Program-made: the position numbers and the translations under genes
Notes under the pieces: generated by a model
The model's input: the letters and a program-made list of their open reading frames with translations, nothing else
What the model was told of the DNA's origin: nothing
The model's database searches: none
Part shown: piece by piece, positions 17,429-27,216 of the stretch
How the letters are laid out: each line of letters begins with the position of its first letter
Position numbering within the stretch: the stretch's first letter is position 1
Assembly: GCA_964249755.1 (NCBI GenBank)
Contig: CAXUDB010000001.1
Location: 1,860,001 to 1,924,000, forward strand
Direction: 5' to 3'
Origin: Ilyomonas sp964249755
Lineage (GTDB): Bacteria > Bacteroidota > Bacteroidia > Chitinophagales > Chitinophagaceae
DNA: 64,000 nt

Positions 17429-18163
17429 TTACAGCAGCGATTTGTTTCTCAATTCCAGCCCCGAGAACTGATCATAAAAATCTTTCCGCGAAGCCAGTTG
17501 CATCAGCGCCTCTTTATGTCTTTCGTGGTGCATATCAGTTCCTGCAAACTGAATCATGTTGTTTTTAATCATCCTCTCGGCTGCTTTTTTCGGATAGTTT
17601 CCATAGTAGCCTGCCAGTGACAACAAGTTCACCTGTAGCAGGCAACCCAAATCTATCAGGCGCTGGTATTTGTCAAAAGAATCGTGGTAATAAATGTATC
17701 GTTCGGGATGCGCCATTATAGGTTGCAGCCCTTTAATACAAAGCTCAAATATCACCGTTTCGATATTGGGCGAAGGCGCCACAAAGCTCATTTCAATCAG
17801 AATATAATTCTCACCAAAGGTGAGCAGCGGTTGCTCATTGCGGATGGTTTCTTCAAAATCCATATCCACCATGTATTCAGCCGCCGCTTCTATCTCCATC
17901 GGAATGTTGTTTTCCTGTAACGCCTGCCTTACTTCCTCTAGACGGGGTAAAATGGTTTGGGGCGAATTTGGATGTATGTCAGATATAATATGCGGTGTGC
18001 AAATGAGTTTTTTATAACCCGCCTCGTGAAGCTGCCGCACATATTCTACAGTTTCTTCCATTGTTTTTAAGCCATCGTCCAGTGCAGGCAGCAGGTGCGA
18101 ATGCATGTCCGCACCGAGGAAAGAAAAATCGGGCACTACTTTTTTAGAGAAGAAAGAAAACAT
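17429..18163 (-). CDS. CpsB/CapC-type PHP-domain protein tyrosine phosphatase
   Basis: 244 residues from ATG 18163; a TTG two codons earlier is unlikely. The PHP metal sites are all visible: DMHSHLLPALDDG at the N-terminus, CTPHI, MAHPERY and GTDMHHERH at the end. It matches manganese-dependent phosphatases that dephosphorylate bacterial tyrosine kinases controlling capsule or exopolysaccharide polymerisation. No Wzc-like kinase is in the window, but sugar genes lie just downstream. An exact -7 box almost touches the ATG, so the mRNA may be leaderless. Confidence 0.85.
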   Translation of the reverse strand: MFSFFSKKVVPDFSFLGADMHSHLLPALDDGLKTMEETVEYVRQLHEAGYKKLICTPHIISDIHPNSPQTILPRLEEVRQALQENNIPMEIEAAAEYMVDMDFEETIRNEQPLLTFGENYILIEMSFVAPSPNIETVIFELCIKGLQPIMAHPERYIYYHDSFDKYQRLIDLGCLLQVNLLSLAGYYGNYPKKAAERMIKNNMIQFAGTDMHHERHKEALMQLASRKDFYDQFSGLELRNKSLL

Positions 18164-18166
18164 AAG

Positions 18167-18174
18167 CAAACTTA
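18167..18174 (-). promoter_or_regulatory. -7 box abutting the PHP phosphatase start
   Basis: TAAGTTTG on the minus strand fits TAnnTTTG and ends only four bases before the ATG at 18163. If active it would produce a leaderless or nearly leaderless mRNA. No good -33 box is seen. Confidence 0.4.
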
Positions 18175-18343
18175 GGAATTATAAAGAAAGCGTTTGGTTT
18201 ACATAAACCAGTCTTAATTGACATCTTTTGAGAAATGCTGTTAGATGGTGTAGGTAGAATAAGAAGCATCCGCAGGGGTAAACAAAAGAGATTTCTTTCT
18301 ACTTTTATTTATGATAAAACGGATGCCACATTATTTTTAGAGA

Positions 18344-18676
18344 ATGAACAGCCAATATATAATTACACAGAAAGCGGCGCTGGAAAAGCTACGCGAAAGC
18401 CCGCAACCATTTGCTACCTTGCTTAGGCGTGACACACTGGAGATTGAAATTTATAAACCTATTGGTGAAGACAAACAGCAACCACACACCAGAGATGAGC
18501 TTTACGTTATTCTGAACGGCACCTCTCTGTTTTACCATGAAGGAAATACAACAAAGGTCAAAGCAGGCGATTGCCTGTTTGTTCCGGCTTACGACGAACA
18601 TAGGTTCGTCAACTTTTCAGATGAGTTTTCTACCTGGGTTTTCTTCTTCGGACCGGAAGGCAGAGAACAGGAATAA
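18344..18676 (+). CDS. Small cupin-domain protein
   Basis: 110 residues in a single cupin barrel. Motif 1 reads IYKPIGEDKQQPHTRDELYVILNG, with His and Glu where the metal ligands lie, and motif 2 reads AGDCLFVPAYDEHRF with the last His. Function within the very broad cupin superfamily cannot be set. Its stop codon directly abuts the stop of the convergent PorP/SprF gene with no base between. Confidence 0.75.
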   Translation: MNSQYIITQKAALEKLRESPQPFATLLRRDTLEIEIYKPIGEDKQQPHTRDELYVILNGTSLFYHEGNTTKVKAGDCLFVPAYDEHRFVNFSDEFSTWVFFFGPEGREQE

Positions 18677-19717
18677 TTAAAAACGCAGTGCCGGGCACTT
18701 TAATTCCTTGCCATTGTTGCCATAAGTGCCGGTCTTTACCAGCGAAATTTCGTAGGCTCCATAGCGGTTGTTGTATGCGCCCAGCGAAGAAGTGGTAGCA
18801 TCATAGCTGGCAGTGAGTTTAAAGTCGTTCAACTGAAAGCCAACCATGGGTATCACCGCATCCTGGTAGCGATAGTAAGCGCCGCCAATCAGTTGCATGG
18901 ATCCATCGCCGCTAAGGTTGTAAGCCGCATTCAAACCACCAACAACTTCATATGCATTGCCCATTTTACTTACATACGCATTCGGGTTTACAATCCATTG
19001 GTTGTTTATTTTGTAAGCGGCGTTTACAAAGCCGGTAAAGCGCACCGGCACGCGCGCATCAAAATTGCTTTTGTCGGAGAAAAAGCTTTCCCTCGGCCGG
19101 TTGATATGCGATGCGCTAAAACCAATATTGGCATACGTGCTTGAGTTGGGAAACCAGGCATAGTTCACACCTGTTCCTAAATCGAAATATCCTACCTGGC
19201 TATAGGCGAAGTATTCGCCGGAAGGAATATTTACATCAAAAAATTGTCCCTCATCATTCCACTGATTATCGAAAGTAAGCTTGGTAAAATCTACTTTCTT
19301 CGCCACATAGCCACCACTGAAACCGATGCTCAGCAAGCTGGATAAACCCACCAACTGGTGATAGGCAACCGACCCGTAGGCCCTCGTGGCAGAAAGTCCA
19401 CCGGCGCCGGCAACATCCTTCATAATGGCGCCGCCAATACCCACCCAGCCATTGTCGAAACGGTTGTTGAAAAGCTGTGCATCACCCCAGGCACTCATCG
19501 TTTTATATGGGTTAGAAGTAAGACTTGAATATTGGTTACGATAATTGACTCCGGCGCGCCAGTCCACATCGGGCGCAAAGCCCGTGTTAGCCGGGTTTAC
19601 CAGCAGTGGCGTATTGAAGTATTGCGAAAAATGAAGGTCCTGCGCCTGCAACGGCTGTAGCGAGGCCGCGAAAGCAATGATGAAAAACAATCGGTAATAG
19701 CAACTCACGTGTCTCAT
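18677..19717 (-). CDS. PorP/SprF-family type IX secretion membrane protein
   Basis: 346 residues. Signal peptide ends LQAQ (about 26), followed by the hallmark DLHFSQYFNTPLLVNPANTG. The rest alternates polar and aromatic residues as a 14-strand-like outer-membrane barrel. PorP/SprF proteins help type IX secretion deliver a dedicated partner to the surface. The partner is evident: the large protein encoded 28 bases upstream on the same strand. That co-transcription is typical for Bacteroidota. Confidence 0.92.
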   Translation of the reverse strand: MRHVSCYYRLFFIIAFAASLQPLQAQDLHFSQYFNTPLLVNPANTGFAPDVDWRAGVNYRNQYSSLTSNPYKTMSAWGDAQLFNNRFDNGWVGIGGAIMKDVAGAGGLSATRAYGSVAYHQLVGLSSLLSIGFSGGYVAKKVDFTKLTFDNQWNDEGQFFDVNIPSGEYFAYSQVGYFDLGTGVNYAWFPNSSTYANIGFSASHINRPRESFFSDKSNFDARVPVRFTGFVNAAYKINNQWIVNPNAYVSKMGNAYEVVGGLNAAYNLSGDGSMQLIGGAYYRYQDAVIPMVGFQLNDFKLTASYDATTSSLGAYNNRYGAYEISLVKTGTYGNNGKELKCPALRF

Positions 19718-19745
19718 AGTTCTCTTCTTTATCTAATTCTCTCCT

Positions 19746-22700
19746 TTATCGGATCAAGGTAATGTCCCCGGTTTTCTGATATTTGGTGCCGTCAGAAAAT
19801 TCTACATTCAATACGTATGTATAAACTTCCATCGGCTGCAACACTCCTTTATAAGTGCCATCCCAGCCCGATTTCTGGCTGTTGCTGGTAAACACCATTG
19901 TTCCCCAGCGGTTATAAATGCGCCAGTCCATTTTGGCAATGCCAAAGCCTTTCACGGTAATTCTTCTGTTTAATCCGGTAGGCGCAAGGGCGTTCGGCAC
20001 ATCTACCAGCGGCGTGATGATGGAAGCTACTGCATGTATTGCCGTGTCGGTACAACCATATTGATTGAAGGCAACGAGCCTAACATTGAAGGTGTCGCTG
20101 CGGTTGTAAATATGCTTAATCAGTGTATCGCGCTTGGTAGTGGTCAGTTCGTCGCCATCATCCCATATCCATTGGTAAGAAGTAGCGTCGAACGAAGTAT
20201 TAAAGAAGGTCGTCGGCGTATTGTTTTGCGACGGCACCGGGCTAGACGTGAAGCTTGCCGTTGGCTTGCCACTTACAGTAATGGTAAACGGCTGCGATAC
20301 ATCCTGCTTGTTGCAGGTGCCTTCATCGTATGCTGTAAGTGTAACAGTATAGCGTCCCGGTGTTTCATAAATATGGCTTGGATAAGCATCTGTAGAGGTG
20401 GTGCCATCGCCGAAGTTCCACAGGAAGGTTTGCCCCGCCAGCGAGGTGTTGTTAAACTCTGCTGTGTAAGGTGCGCAACCTGATGGCGGTGTGGTGAACT
20501 GTGCTTTTACATTAGCTGCAATGCGAATGGTGTCCACTATCAGATCCGGGGCATTGCAATAGTTAGTATCAATCAGGTAAAGCTTTACAATATAAGTTCC
20601 TTCCGCTGCATAAGAGTGCGGAGCAGGCTGTATAGTCGTATCTGCCGATCCGTCGCCAAAATCCCAGGCAAAAGAACGGTTGCCAAAGGGCTTATTGGGC
20701 GGCGCTGTAGAAGTATTGGTAAACTGGTAAATCAATGAGGTGCAGGGTGGCAGTTTAACAGCATCTAATCCCAAGATTGCTTTGTCTCTTCTTGCATGAA
20801 TGGTGGTATAAGCCGTATCTGCAATATTGCAGGAAGAAGAGTCTATCGAGATGAGGCGAACCGTATAATTGCCGATTTGAGTATAGATGTGAGAAATAGA
20901 ATCTACGGTTGTTGTCTGTTCGGGCGATCCATCACCAAAATCCCATTTAAATTGTTTGCCCAGATTTAAAGTATCAATGAAAGAAACGGTGAGCGGTACG
21001 CAGCCAATCGTATCGTAAGCCCTGCCGTCTATGCTGGCGCGAACACCGTTACCGATGCCAGCCAATTCAAAAGCCAGCTTCACAGATGCGAGGCTGCAGT
21101 TTGCGCCCGTTTTTGAAAAGTTTTTGGGTGCATATGAGCCTAACGTGGTAGGAAATCTCACACTTGGATAATTAGGGTATTCACAATTGGCACATACTGC
21201 CTGATAGATGACACCCTGTTTATCAAACCGGCTGGTACCTCCATCCACATGGTCGGGAAAGCCACCGTTCTGCCCGAAAAATGAGGCATATAAAGGCGCA
21301 GATGCGTTGCGGGTTAATACAAAGAAATAAAAATCAGAGCCGTCTGTAATTTTGCTTAAAGCATTGGAAGTTGTAAAAAGTCCGGCCGAACTCTGCCCCT
21401 GTACATATTCTGAATTGCCACTGCCCGACCAGCCTGAAACATACACATTTTCGCAACGGTCTACCAAGAAAGCAGTGGGAGATATGTCCGGAATTGTGCT
21501 TCCTTTACCAAAGGTGGTAGAATACACCCAGTCGCTTAAATCAGGTTTTAGCTTACTGATAAATTGCTTGCCGCCCTCTTGTCTCCAGGCTGCATTAACA
21601 AACGGCCAAGCACCTGTGGTTGTGCCCATGATGTAAGGAAAACCAAACTTATCGAACTGGATACCATACACTCCATCGGCACCACCGGTTCCAAAATAAG
21701 CGGTATTGACCAACTGGTAACTGGTGTTGTTGATAAGAGACACAAAGCCATCCGTAGGCCCTTCTTTATAATTTCTGAAAGCAGCGCTGCTGGCGGCAGT
21801 GCCAGGCATGTCGTTGCTTTCCGTTATACCGGCTACATAAAGGTTGTTGTCAAGCGGATTCAGGCTTAACACAAAAGCCGCATCGTTGCCGGTACCGCCC
21901 AGAAAAGAGGAGAGATAAACGGTTGTTAAATCGGGAGATGTTTTAATAACGACACCATCCTGAAAACCTCCCTTGGCGCCCTTACCCAGTGTCTTTTGAA
22001 ACGCATTTTGCAACGGGTAATCATCAGATTGTGTGCTGGATGCTAAGTAAATATTTTTGCTTCCATCAGTAATCACTTCCGACCGGGCATCGTCGCCGTA
22101 GTTTCTTCTCGTTTCACCGTCTTCTATACCGTAAGGAGAGCGATACTTCGGTCTTATATTCACGCCGTCGTCTTTTGTTCCGCCAAAACGCCGCGAAGCC
22201 AGCAAACCGCCGGTGCCATTGAGCTTGGTGATGAAAATATCAATGTCACTGCCTGTCTCTGCGCCTCCGGAAGAGAGAGAAGGTCCGAATTTATTTATTG
22301 TAGCCGGAAAGTTTTTTGAAGTTGTTCTTCCTGCAATCACCAGGTTCCCGTCGGCATCGGTAACCAAGCTGTGAGGCTGTTCGTCGCCGCTGCCGCCAAT
22401 GTAGGTGCCGAATAAAAGCTTATTACCTGTTTTGTTGAATTTTACAATGCCGATGTCAATTCCTTCATTACCCTCAGAGCCATTACCGCCCGAGAAAGTG
22501 CGGCTGTATGCCCCGAGCGTTGTAGGAAAGCCATTTCCAAACGAAATTCCGCCTGCATACAGATTACCCTGACCATCGTAGGTTGCTGTATAACCCCAGT
22601 TGTCAGATGTACTGCCGGAGAAGGTACAGAACACAATTTGCGGATCAATAATTAACGTGCTGTTTTTATCATATTCGCCTATGTTGAAGCGGACTATATT

Positions 22701-23438
22701 GCCGCTCAGCATAAAGCTGGAACTAACATTGGTTTTTGAAGTAGTGCCAGCCTGGTATGACAGGGGCGATAGCTCAGTAATATCGCCGAGCGAAGTAGAG
22801 ATAATAAGGTTATTTTTCTTCAGTTTTAATCCGTTCGTACCATCGAAGCGAAGCGCGATTTTGCTCACATCACCGCCAGGACGGACGATGATATCATATT
22901 TCAACTGGTTGTTGTAAGTATAGTAGCGAACGTCAATATTCGGATACATGTTTTTATACACTACTGCTTCATAGATTTTGCAGCCACTAGCCCATTTGCT
23001 TTTATCGTTGCCAATAAAGTAATTGTTGTAACTGTCTGTCGCTTTATCCGGTTCAGTTTGCGGTGCGGCAGATGCATTTACAAAGCTGACTTCATAGGCA
23101 TGAGAATGAATCTGAAAAGCTGGATCAGCCCCGTTGTTTTTACCATCTTTATTGTTTTCTGCCTGCCATGATCCGTCATGATGAGTTAATACAGGAGCAG
23201 AAGCTGAGTCGTGATGCGTGCCATAATAATCAGAAATTTTCTGCCAGTCCTCACCGCTGGTAATTAGCACACGATAGCCATTCTTCTCCAAGAAAAATCC
23301 GCCGCCGTTCATCTCGCCGGCATAATTTACACGGCTATCCCATTGACCTTTGTTTTCGGTGAACTGAATGTATTGGGCGGAAGCTGCTGAAGTTAACAAC
23401 AGCAGAAAAAGAATTAGAAAAAGCGGGTTACGTTTCAA
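19746..23438 (-). CDS. Type IX-secreted surface protein with SBBP, PKD and CHU_C domains
   Basis: 1230 residues. Signal peptide ends SAASAQ (about 21). The N-terminal segment FTENKGQWDSRVNY is a known start of these proteins. Beta-propeller (SBBP-like) repeats fill about 280-760 (GNLYAGG, GNLVIAGRT, NIYLASS, NLYVAGI, NVYVSGW). Four PKD-type beta-sandwich domains follow (about 810-1140), each with a WDFGDG-like core. The C-terminal 90 residues (RIYNRWGTMVF, GWDGTYKG, YTYVLNVEF) form the gliding-motility/CHU_C sorting domain that directs type IX export. It is likely a surface adhesin or structural fibre; ligand unknown. It is encoded first in an operon with its PorP/SprF partner. Confidence 0.9.
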   Translation of the reverse strand: MKRNPLFLILFLLLLTSAASAQYIQFTENKGQWDSRVNYAGEMNGGGFFLEKNGYRVLITSGEDWQKISDYYGTHHDSASAPVLTHHDGSWQAENNKDGKNNGADPAFQIHSHAYEVSFVNASAAPQTEPDKATDSYNNYFIGNDKSKWASGCKIYEAVVYKNMYPNIDVRYYTYNNQLKYDIIVRPGGDVSKIALRFDGTNGLKLKKNNLIISTSLGDITELSPLSYQAGTTSKTNVSSSFMLSGNIVRFNIGEYDKNSTLIIDPQIVFCTFSGSTSDNWGYTATYDGQGNLYAGGISFGNGFPTTLGAYSRTFSGGNGSEGNEGIDIGIVKFNKTGNKLLFGTYIGGSGDEQPHSLVTDADGNLVIAGRTTSKNFPATINKFGPSLSSGGAETGSDIDIFITKLNGTGGLLASRRFGGTKDDGVNIRPKYRSPYGIEDGETRRNYGDDARSEVITDGSKNIYLASSTQSDDYPLQNAFQKTLGKGAKGGFQDGVVIKTSPDLTTVYLSSFLGGTGNDAAFVLSLNPLDNNLYVAGITESNDMPGTAASSAAFRNYKEGPTDGFVSLINNTSYQLVNTAYFGTGGADGVYGIQFDKFGFPYIMGTTTGAWPFVNAAWRQEGGKQFISKLKPDLSDWVYSTTFGKGSTIPDISPTAFLVDRCENVYVSGWSGSGNSEYVQGQSSAGLFTTSNALSKITDGSDFYFFVLTRNASAPLYASFFGQNGGFPDHVDGGTSRFDKQGVIYQAVCANCEYPNYPSVRFPTTLGSYAPKNFSKTGANCSLASVKLAFELAGIGNGVRASIDGRAYDTIGCVPLTVSFIDTLNLGKQFKWDFGDGSPEQTTTVDSISHIYTQIGNYTVRLISIDSSSCNIADTAYTTIHARRDKAILGLDAVKLPPCTSLIYQFTNTSTAPPNKPFGNRSFAWDFGDGSADTTIQPAPHSYAAEGTYIVKLYLIDTNYCNAPDLIVDTIRIAANVKAQFTTPPSGCAPYTAEFNNTSLAGQTFLWNFGDGTTSTDAYPSHIYETPGRYTVTLTAYDEGTCNKQDVSQPFTITVSGKPTASFTSSPVPSQNNTPTTFFNTSFDATSYQWIWDDGDELTTTKRDTLIKHIYNRSDTFNVRLVAFNQYGCTDTAIHAVASIITPLVDVPNALAPTGLNRRITVKGFGIAKMDWRIYNRWGTMVFTSNSQKSGWDGTYKGVLQPMEVYTYVLNVEFSDGTKYQKTGDITLIR

Positions 23439-23768
23439 AGTGAGTGTTTTTATATTCTTTCGTTCTTACTATTCCGGTTCGCTCAAAAATCACCGTGCAG
23501 ATACTATTTTATAAGCAAATTCTATACTTGATCCAAATGCCGGAAGCGAAATATCAAAATAACTCTTGGGTTTGTTAGTGATGCGCGTGGCAACTCTATT
23601 ACATAACCCGTTTGTACAAAAAGTCAAGAGAGGTCTTTGGAGGCAATCTGTCGAAATCAATGCGGTTTGTTTATCACTTTCAAAAGCAGCGGACTTTTTA
23701 TTTCTGCTTTCGTTTAACCCAACCGCAATTTAATTAGAGATAAATGGAAGAGCCCTGTTGCAAAGGCG
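23439..23768. other. Gap between recG and the secreted-protein gene
   Basis: A 330-base region; both flanking genes are on the minus strand. I see no terminator or full promoter consensus. A 50-codon plus-strand frame (23581-23733) exists but has no recognisable features. Confidence 0.4.
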
Positions 23769-25808
23769 TCAGGAGATTTTACTCCAGGCTGTTTTTCCCT
23801 GCTGTATCTGTAAAAAGTTTTGCAAAGCTCTGTGTTCTTCTTTCGACAGATTCGGGTCGTTTTCAATTATCTCTTCGGCATATTGGCGGGCAGTGGCTAC
23901 CAGATCTTTATCGTCTACCAAACTTGCCAGTTTAAAGTTGAGCGCTCCGCTTTGCCTTGTGCCTTCTATTTCGCCGGGTCCGCGCAGCTCCAGGTCTTTT
24001 TCTGCTATCTTAAAACCGTCGTTGGTGCTGCACATTATATCTATACGTTGTTTTGCATCGTTACCTGCTTTGGAGCCGGTTAAAAGTATGCAAAAACTCT
24101 GCTCGCTGCCGCGACCAACGCGGCCTCTTAACTGGTGTAATTGAGACAAGCCAAACTTTTCTGCGCTTTCTATCACCATTACGCTGGCGTTAGGCACATT
24201 TACGCCCACCTCTATCACCGTTGTGCTTACCATGATATTTGTATCGCCACTGATAAACCGTTGCATGTTCTGCTCTTTCTGTTCAGAAGGCTGTCTGCCA
24301 TGCACCATGCTGATGTACCATTTCGGTTCAGGGAAAAAGCTTTTTACCTGCTCATAACCCTGCATTAAATCTTCATAGCTCAGTTTTTCACTTTCTTCTA
24401 TCAATGGATAAATGACATAAGCCTGCCTGCCCTTATCAATCTCGCTCCTGATAAAACTCATAATGTTGGCCCGGTGCATTTCATTGCGATGCACAGTGGT
24501 AACGGGTTTGCGCCCGGGCGGCAACTCGTCAATCACACTATAATCTAAATCGCCATAAGCGGTCATTGCCAGCGTGCGCGGAATGGGCGTTGCCGTCATC
24601 ACCAGCACATGCGGATGAATAGGGGCTTTATTCCAAAGCTTTGCCCGTTGCGCTACGCCAAACCGGTGCTGCTCGTCAATAATTGCCAGACCAAAATTTT
24701 GAAACACAACGGTATCTTCAATAATGGCATGGGTTCCGATTATCATATTCAAAGAGCCGTCAGCTAAGTTTTGCAGCAATTCTCTGCGCTGCTTCGCCTT
24801 TGTGCTGCCGGTAAGCAATCCGATTCTTACCGGCATGTCCTGCAAAAGATACGAGAGCCCGTCAAAATGTTGCTTGGCTAAAATTTCAGTCGGTGCCATC
24901 AGGCAACTCTGGTAACTATTGTCGGCCGCCAGCAGCATACAAAGCAAGGCTACTATGGTTTTGCCGCTACCAACATCACCCTGCAGCAGCCGGTTCATCT
25001 GATGCCCGTGCGCGGTATCGTTTCTGATCTCGCGCAGCACCCGCTTCTGAGCGCCAGTGAGTTCGAAGGGAAGATGGTGGCTGTAAAATGTGTTAAATAA
25101 ATTGCCTACCTTTTCAAATACGATTCCTTTACTGCTACGGTTGCGGTTGATGCGAACAATATTCAGGCGAACCTGAGCAATAAATAACTCTTCAAATTTT
25201 AACCGCTTCAGCGCTTCGGCATATTCCTGTACCGACTTTGGGAAATGGATTTGCTGAAACGCAGTAAGCCGGGAAGAAAGCCGAAGGTGATTGACGATAA
25301 AATCAGGCAGTATCTCCGGCACATCTTTCTCTGTTAGCTGCGAGATAAGCGAATAAGTGAGCTTACCAATTTGGCGACCATTTAATCCGCGCACTTTCAG
25401 TTTTTCAGTAGTGGAATAAATGGGTTCTAAAAAGGCTTTGCCGTCTGCCTTTGCATCGCTGACCAATTCTATTTCGGGATGCGACATTTGCGGCTTACTG
25501 TTGAAGAAAGAAGGTCTGCCATACACCAGATAATATTCACCTTCGCGCAGTATTTTTTCTACCCAGTTAATGCCCTGAAACCACGTTAGTTCCAACGTTC
25601 CGCTGCTATCTTTTAAATGAGCTATAAGCCGCCTTGCTCTTTTTTCACCCAACACTTCCTGGTACACTAACCTGCCGCTTACCTGTATAAATTCCGTCTC
25701 TTCCGTAATGAAAGAAATCAGGCTCACTTTTGTTTTGTCTATGTGCCGTATTGGGTAATATTCCAACAGGTCGCGGAAGGTGAAAATATTAAGGTCTTTC
25801 CGGAGCAT
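23769..25808 (-). CDS. recG: ATP-dependent DNA helicase RecG
   Basis: 679 residues from the first ATG. Wedge/OB domain (about 30-160), then two RecA-like helicase domains: GDVGSGKT (Walker A), DEQHRFG (motif II), MTATPIPRT (motif III) and QLRGRVGRG (motif VI). It unwinds branched DNA and regresses stalled forks. The true N-terminus is almost certainly longer: in frame, before this ATG, sits NSPIEYLKGVGPLRGD, the conserved RecG start region, bounded by a TAA at 25896-25898. That extension has no ATG, GTG or TTG; ATT at 25887-25889 or ATA at 25860-25862 are the only near candidates. lysA is divergent. Confidence 0.92.
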   Translation of the reverse strand: MLRKDLNIFTFRDLLEYYPIRHIDKTKVSLISFITEETEFIQVSGRLVYQEVLGEKRARRLIAHLKDSSGTLELTWFQGINWVEKILREGEYYLVYGRPSFFNSKPQMSHPEIELVSDAKADGKAFLEPIYSTTEKLKVRGLNGRQIGKLTYSLISQLTEKDVPEILPDFIVNHLRLSSRLTAFQQIHFPKSVQEYAEALKRLKFEELFIAQVRLNIVRINRNRSSKGIVFEKVGNLFNTFYSHHLPFELTGAQKRVLREIRNDTAHGHQMNRLLQGDVGSGKTIVALLCMLLAADNSYQSCLMAPTEILAKQHFDGLSYLLQDMPVRIGLLTGSTKAKQRRELLQNLADGSLNMIIGTHAIIEDTVVFQNFGLAIIDEQHRFGVAQRAKLWNKAPIHPHVLVMTATPIPRTLAMTAYGDLDYSVIDELPPGRKPVTTVHRNEMHRANIMSFIRSEIDKGRQAYVIYPLIEESEKLSYEDLMQGYEQVKSFFPEPKWYISMVHGRQPSEQKEQNMQRFISGDTNIMVSTTVIEVGVNVPNASVMVIESAEKFGLSQLHQLRGRVGRGSEQSFCILLTGSKAGNDAKQRIDIMCSTNDGFKIAEKDLELRGPGEIEGTRQSGALNFKLASLVDDKDLVATARQYAEEIIENDPNLSKEEHRALQNFLQIQQGKTAWSKIS

Positions 25809-26001
25809 GTCTCCACGAAGCGGACCAACACCTTTCAGGTATTCGATGGGCGAATTGAGTATGGAAGCGACGGCTGTGATTGCTAAAATATTTGGTTACA
25901 AATATCGGCAAACAAAGCGGCAGATTAATAAAATTAACAACGGCTTTGGGTATGTGCAGTAACGGTCTTAGCAAGCCATTTTTCATGCTTATCTTCGTTG
26001 C

Positions 26002-27216
26002 ATGTTGGAAGTTTTAACAAAGGAACAATTAACCCGGATTGCAGATGACAATGGCACGCCGGTATATGTGTATCACGCCGAAAAAATAGAGCAGCAATTA
26101 GAAGAATTAAAGCAGGCGTTCAGCCAGTGCAAAGCAAAGTTTTTTTATGCTTGCAAAGCGCTTACAAACATCAACATCCTTAAGTTAATCAAGCAGTATG
26201 GCGCCAATATAGACTGCGTGAGTATCAACGAAGTGAAGCTGGCGCTACATGCGGGTTTTGAGCCGAAGCGCATTTTATTCACTCCTAATTGTGTTGACTT
26301 TGCCGAGGTAGAAGAAGGTAAAAACCTGGGTGTGAATTTGAATATAGATAATATCTCCATTTTAGAGCAGTTTGGCAACAGGTATGGCAACAGCTATCCT
26401 GTTTGTATTCGCCTGAACCCGCATATTATGGCGGGCGGCAATTATAAAATATCTACGGGTCATATTGATAGCAAGTTCGGTATTTCCATTCACCAGATGC
26501 GGCATATAGAGCGCGTGGTGAAGACGGCCAACCTGCATATAAATGGCTTGCACATGCACACGGGCAGCGAGATAAAAGACATCTCTGTTTTTCTGCAGGG
26601 GCTGGAAGTGATGTTTAGTATGGCGGAACATTTTCCGGATATTGAATTTATTGATCTGGGCAGCGGTTTCAAGGTGCCTTACCAGGAGAGCGATGTGGCT
26701 ACGGATGTGCGGGAACTGGGCACTAAAGTAGCCGAAGCTTTTGCGCAGTACGAAGCGGAAACCGGCAGGAATTTGGAAGTATGGTTTGAGCCGGGAAAAT
26801 ACTTGGTGAGTGAAGCCGGTTATTTCGTTGTGAAGGCGAATGTGGTGAAGCAAACTACGGCAACGGTTTTTGTAGGCGTCAACTCCGGTTTTAATCACTT
26901 GATACGGCCTATGTTTTATGATGCGTTTCACCGGATTGAAAACATCAGTAACCCGAATGGCGCCGAGCGGATTTATACCGTGGTAGGAAACATTTGTGAG
27001 ACTGACACATTTGCCTGGGACAGAAAATTGAATGAAGTGAGAGAAGGCGATTATCTCGTTTTTTATAATGCGGGTGCTTATGGATTTGAGATGAGCAGCC
27101 ATTTTAACTCGCGGCTGAAACCGGCAGAAGTGCTGGTGATAAATGGGGAGGAAAAGCTGATCAGGCGACGGGACGTGTTTGAGGATTTGCTGAAGAACCA
27201 GGTGGAAGTGATTTGA
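26002..27216 (+). CDS. lysA: Diaminopimelate decarboxylase
   Basis: 404 residues, fold III PLP enzyme. Lys52 in FFYACKALTN forms the Schiff base; HMHTGSEI and LGSGFKVPY lie in the barrel, EPGKYLV and ICETDTFAWD near the active site, and the tail YGFEMSSHFNSR closes it. It converts meso-diaminopimelate to lysine, the last step of lysine synthesis. It lies alone, divergent from recG. A weak -7-like TATCTTCG ends four bases before the ATG. No lysine riboswitch is present; there is almost no leader. Confidence 0.93.
   Translation: MLEVLTKEQLTRIADDNGTPVYVYHAEKIEQQLEELKQAFSQCKAKFFYACKALTNINILKLIKQYGANIDCVSINEVKLALHAGFEPKRILFTPNCVDFAEVEEGKNLGVNLNIDNISILEQFGNRYGNSYPVCIRLNPHIMAGGNYKISTGHIDSKFGISIHQMRHIERVVKTANLHINGLHMHTGSEIKDISVFLQGLEVMFSMAEHFPDIEFIDLGSGFKVPYQESDVATDVRELGTKVAEAFAQYEAETGRNLEVWFEPGKYLVSEAGYFVVKANVVKQTTATVFVGVNSGFNHLIRPMFYDAFHRIENISNPNGAERIYTVVGNICETDTFAWDRKLNEVREGDYLVFYNAGAYGFEMSSHFNSRLKPAEVLVINGEEKLIRRRDVFEDLLKNQVEVI

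Noticed and set aside
20034..20483. 149-codon plus-strand frame within the secreted protein gene
   Set aside because: It is opposite PKD-domain coding sequence and has no recognisable features.
22760..22785. tRNA-like D-arm sequence GATAGCTCAGTA
   Set aside because: It lies inside a coding region, and no acceptor, anticodon or T-arm could be found around it.
23581..23733. 50-codon plus-strand ORF between recG and the secreted protein
   Set aside because: ATG and stop exist, but no promoter box, signal or family feature is visible.
25789..25986. Frameshift in recG joined to the overlapping 65-codon minus-strand frame
   Set aside because: The conserved RecG N-terminal residues are already in frame with the main ORF; the other frame shows no RecG sequence.
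26362..27102. 246-codon minus-strand frame opposite lysA
   Set aside because: It lies wholly inside lysA and its protein has no motifs; lysA is complete with active-site residues.
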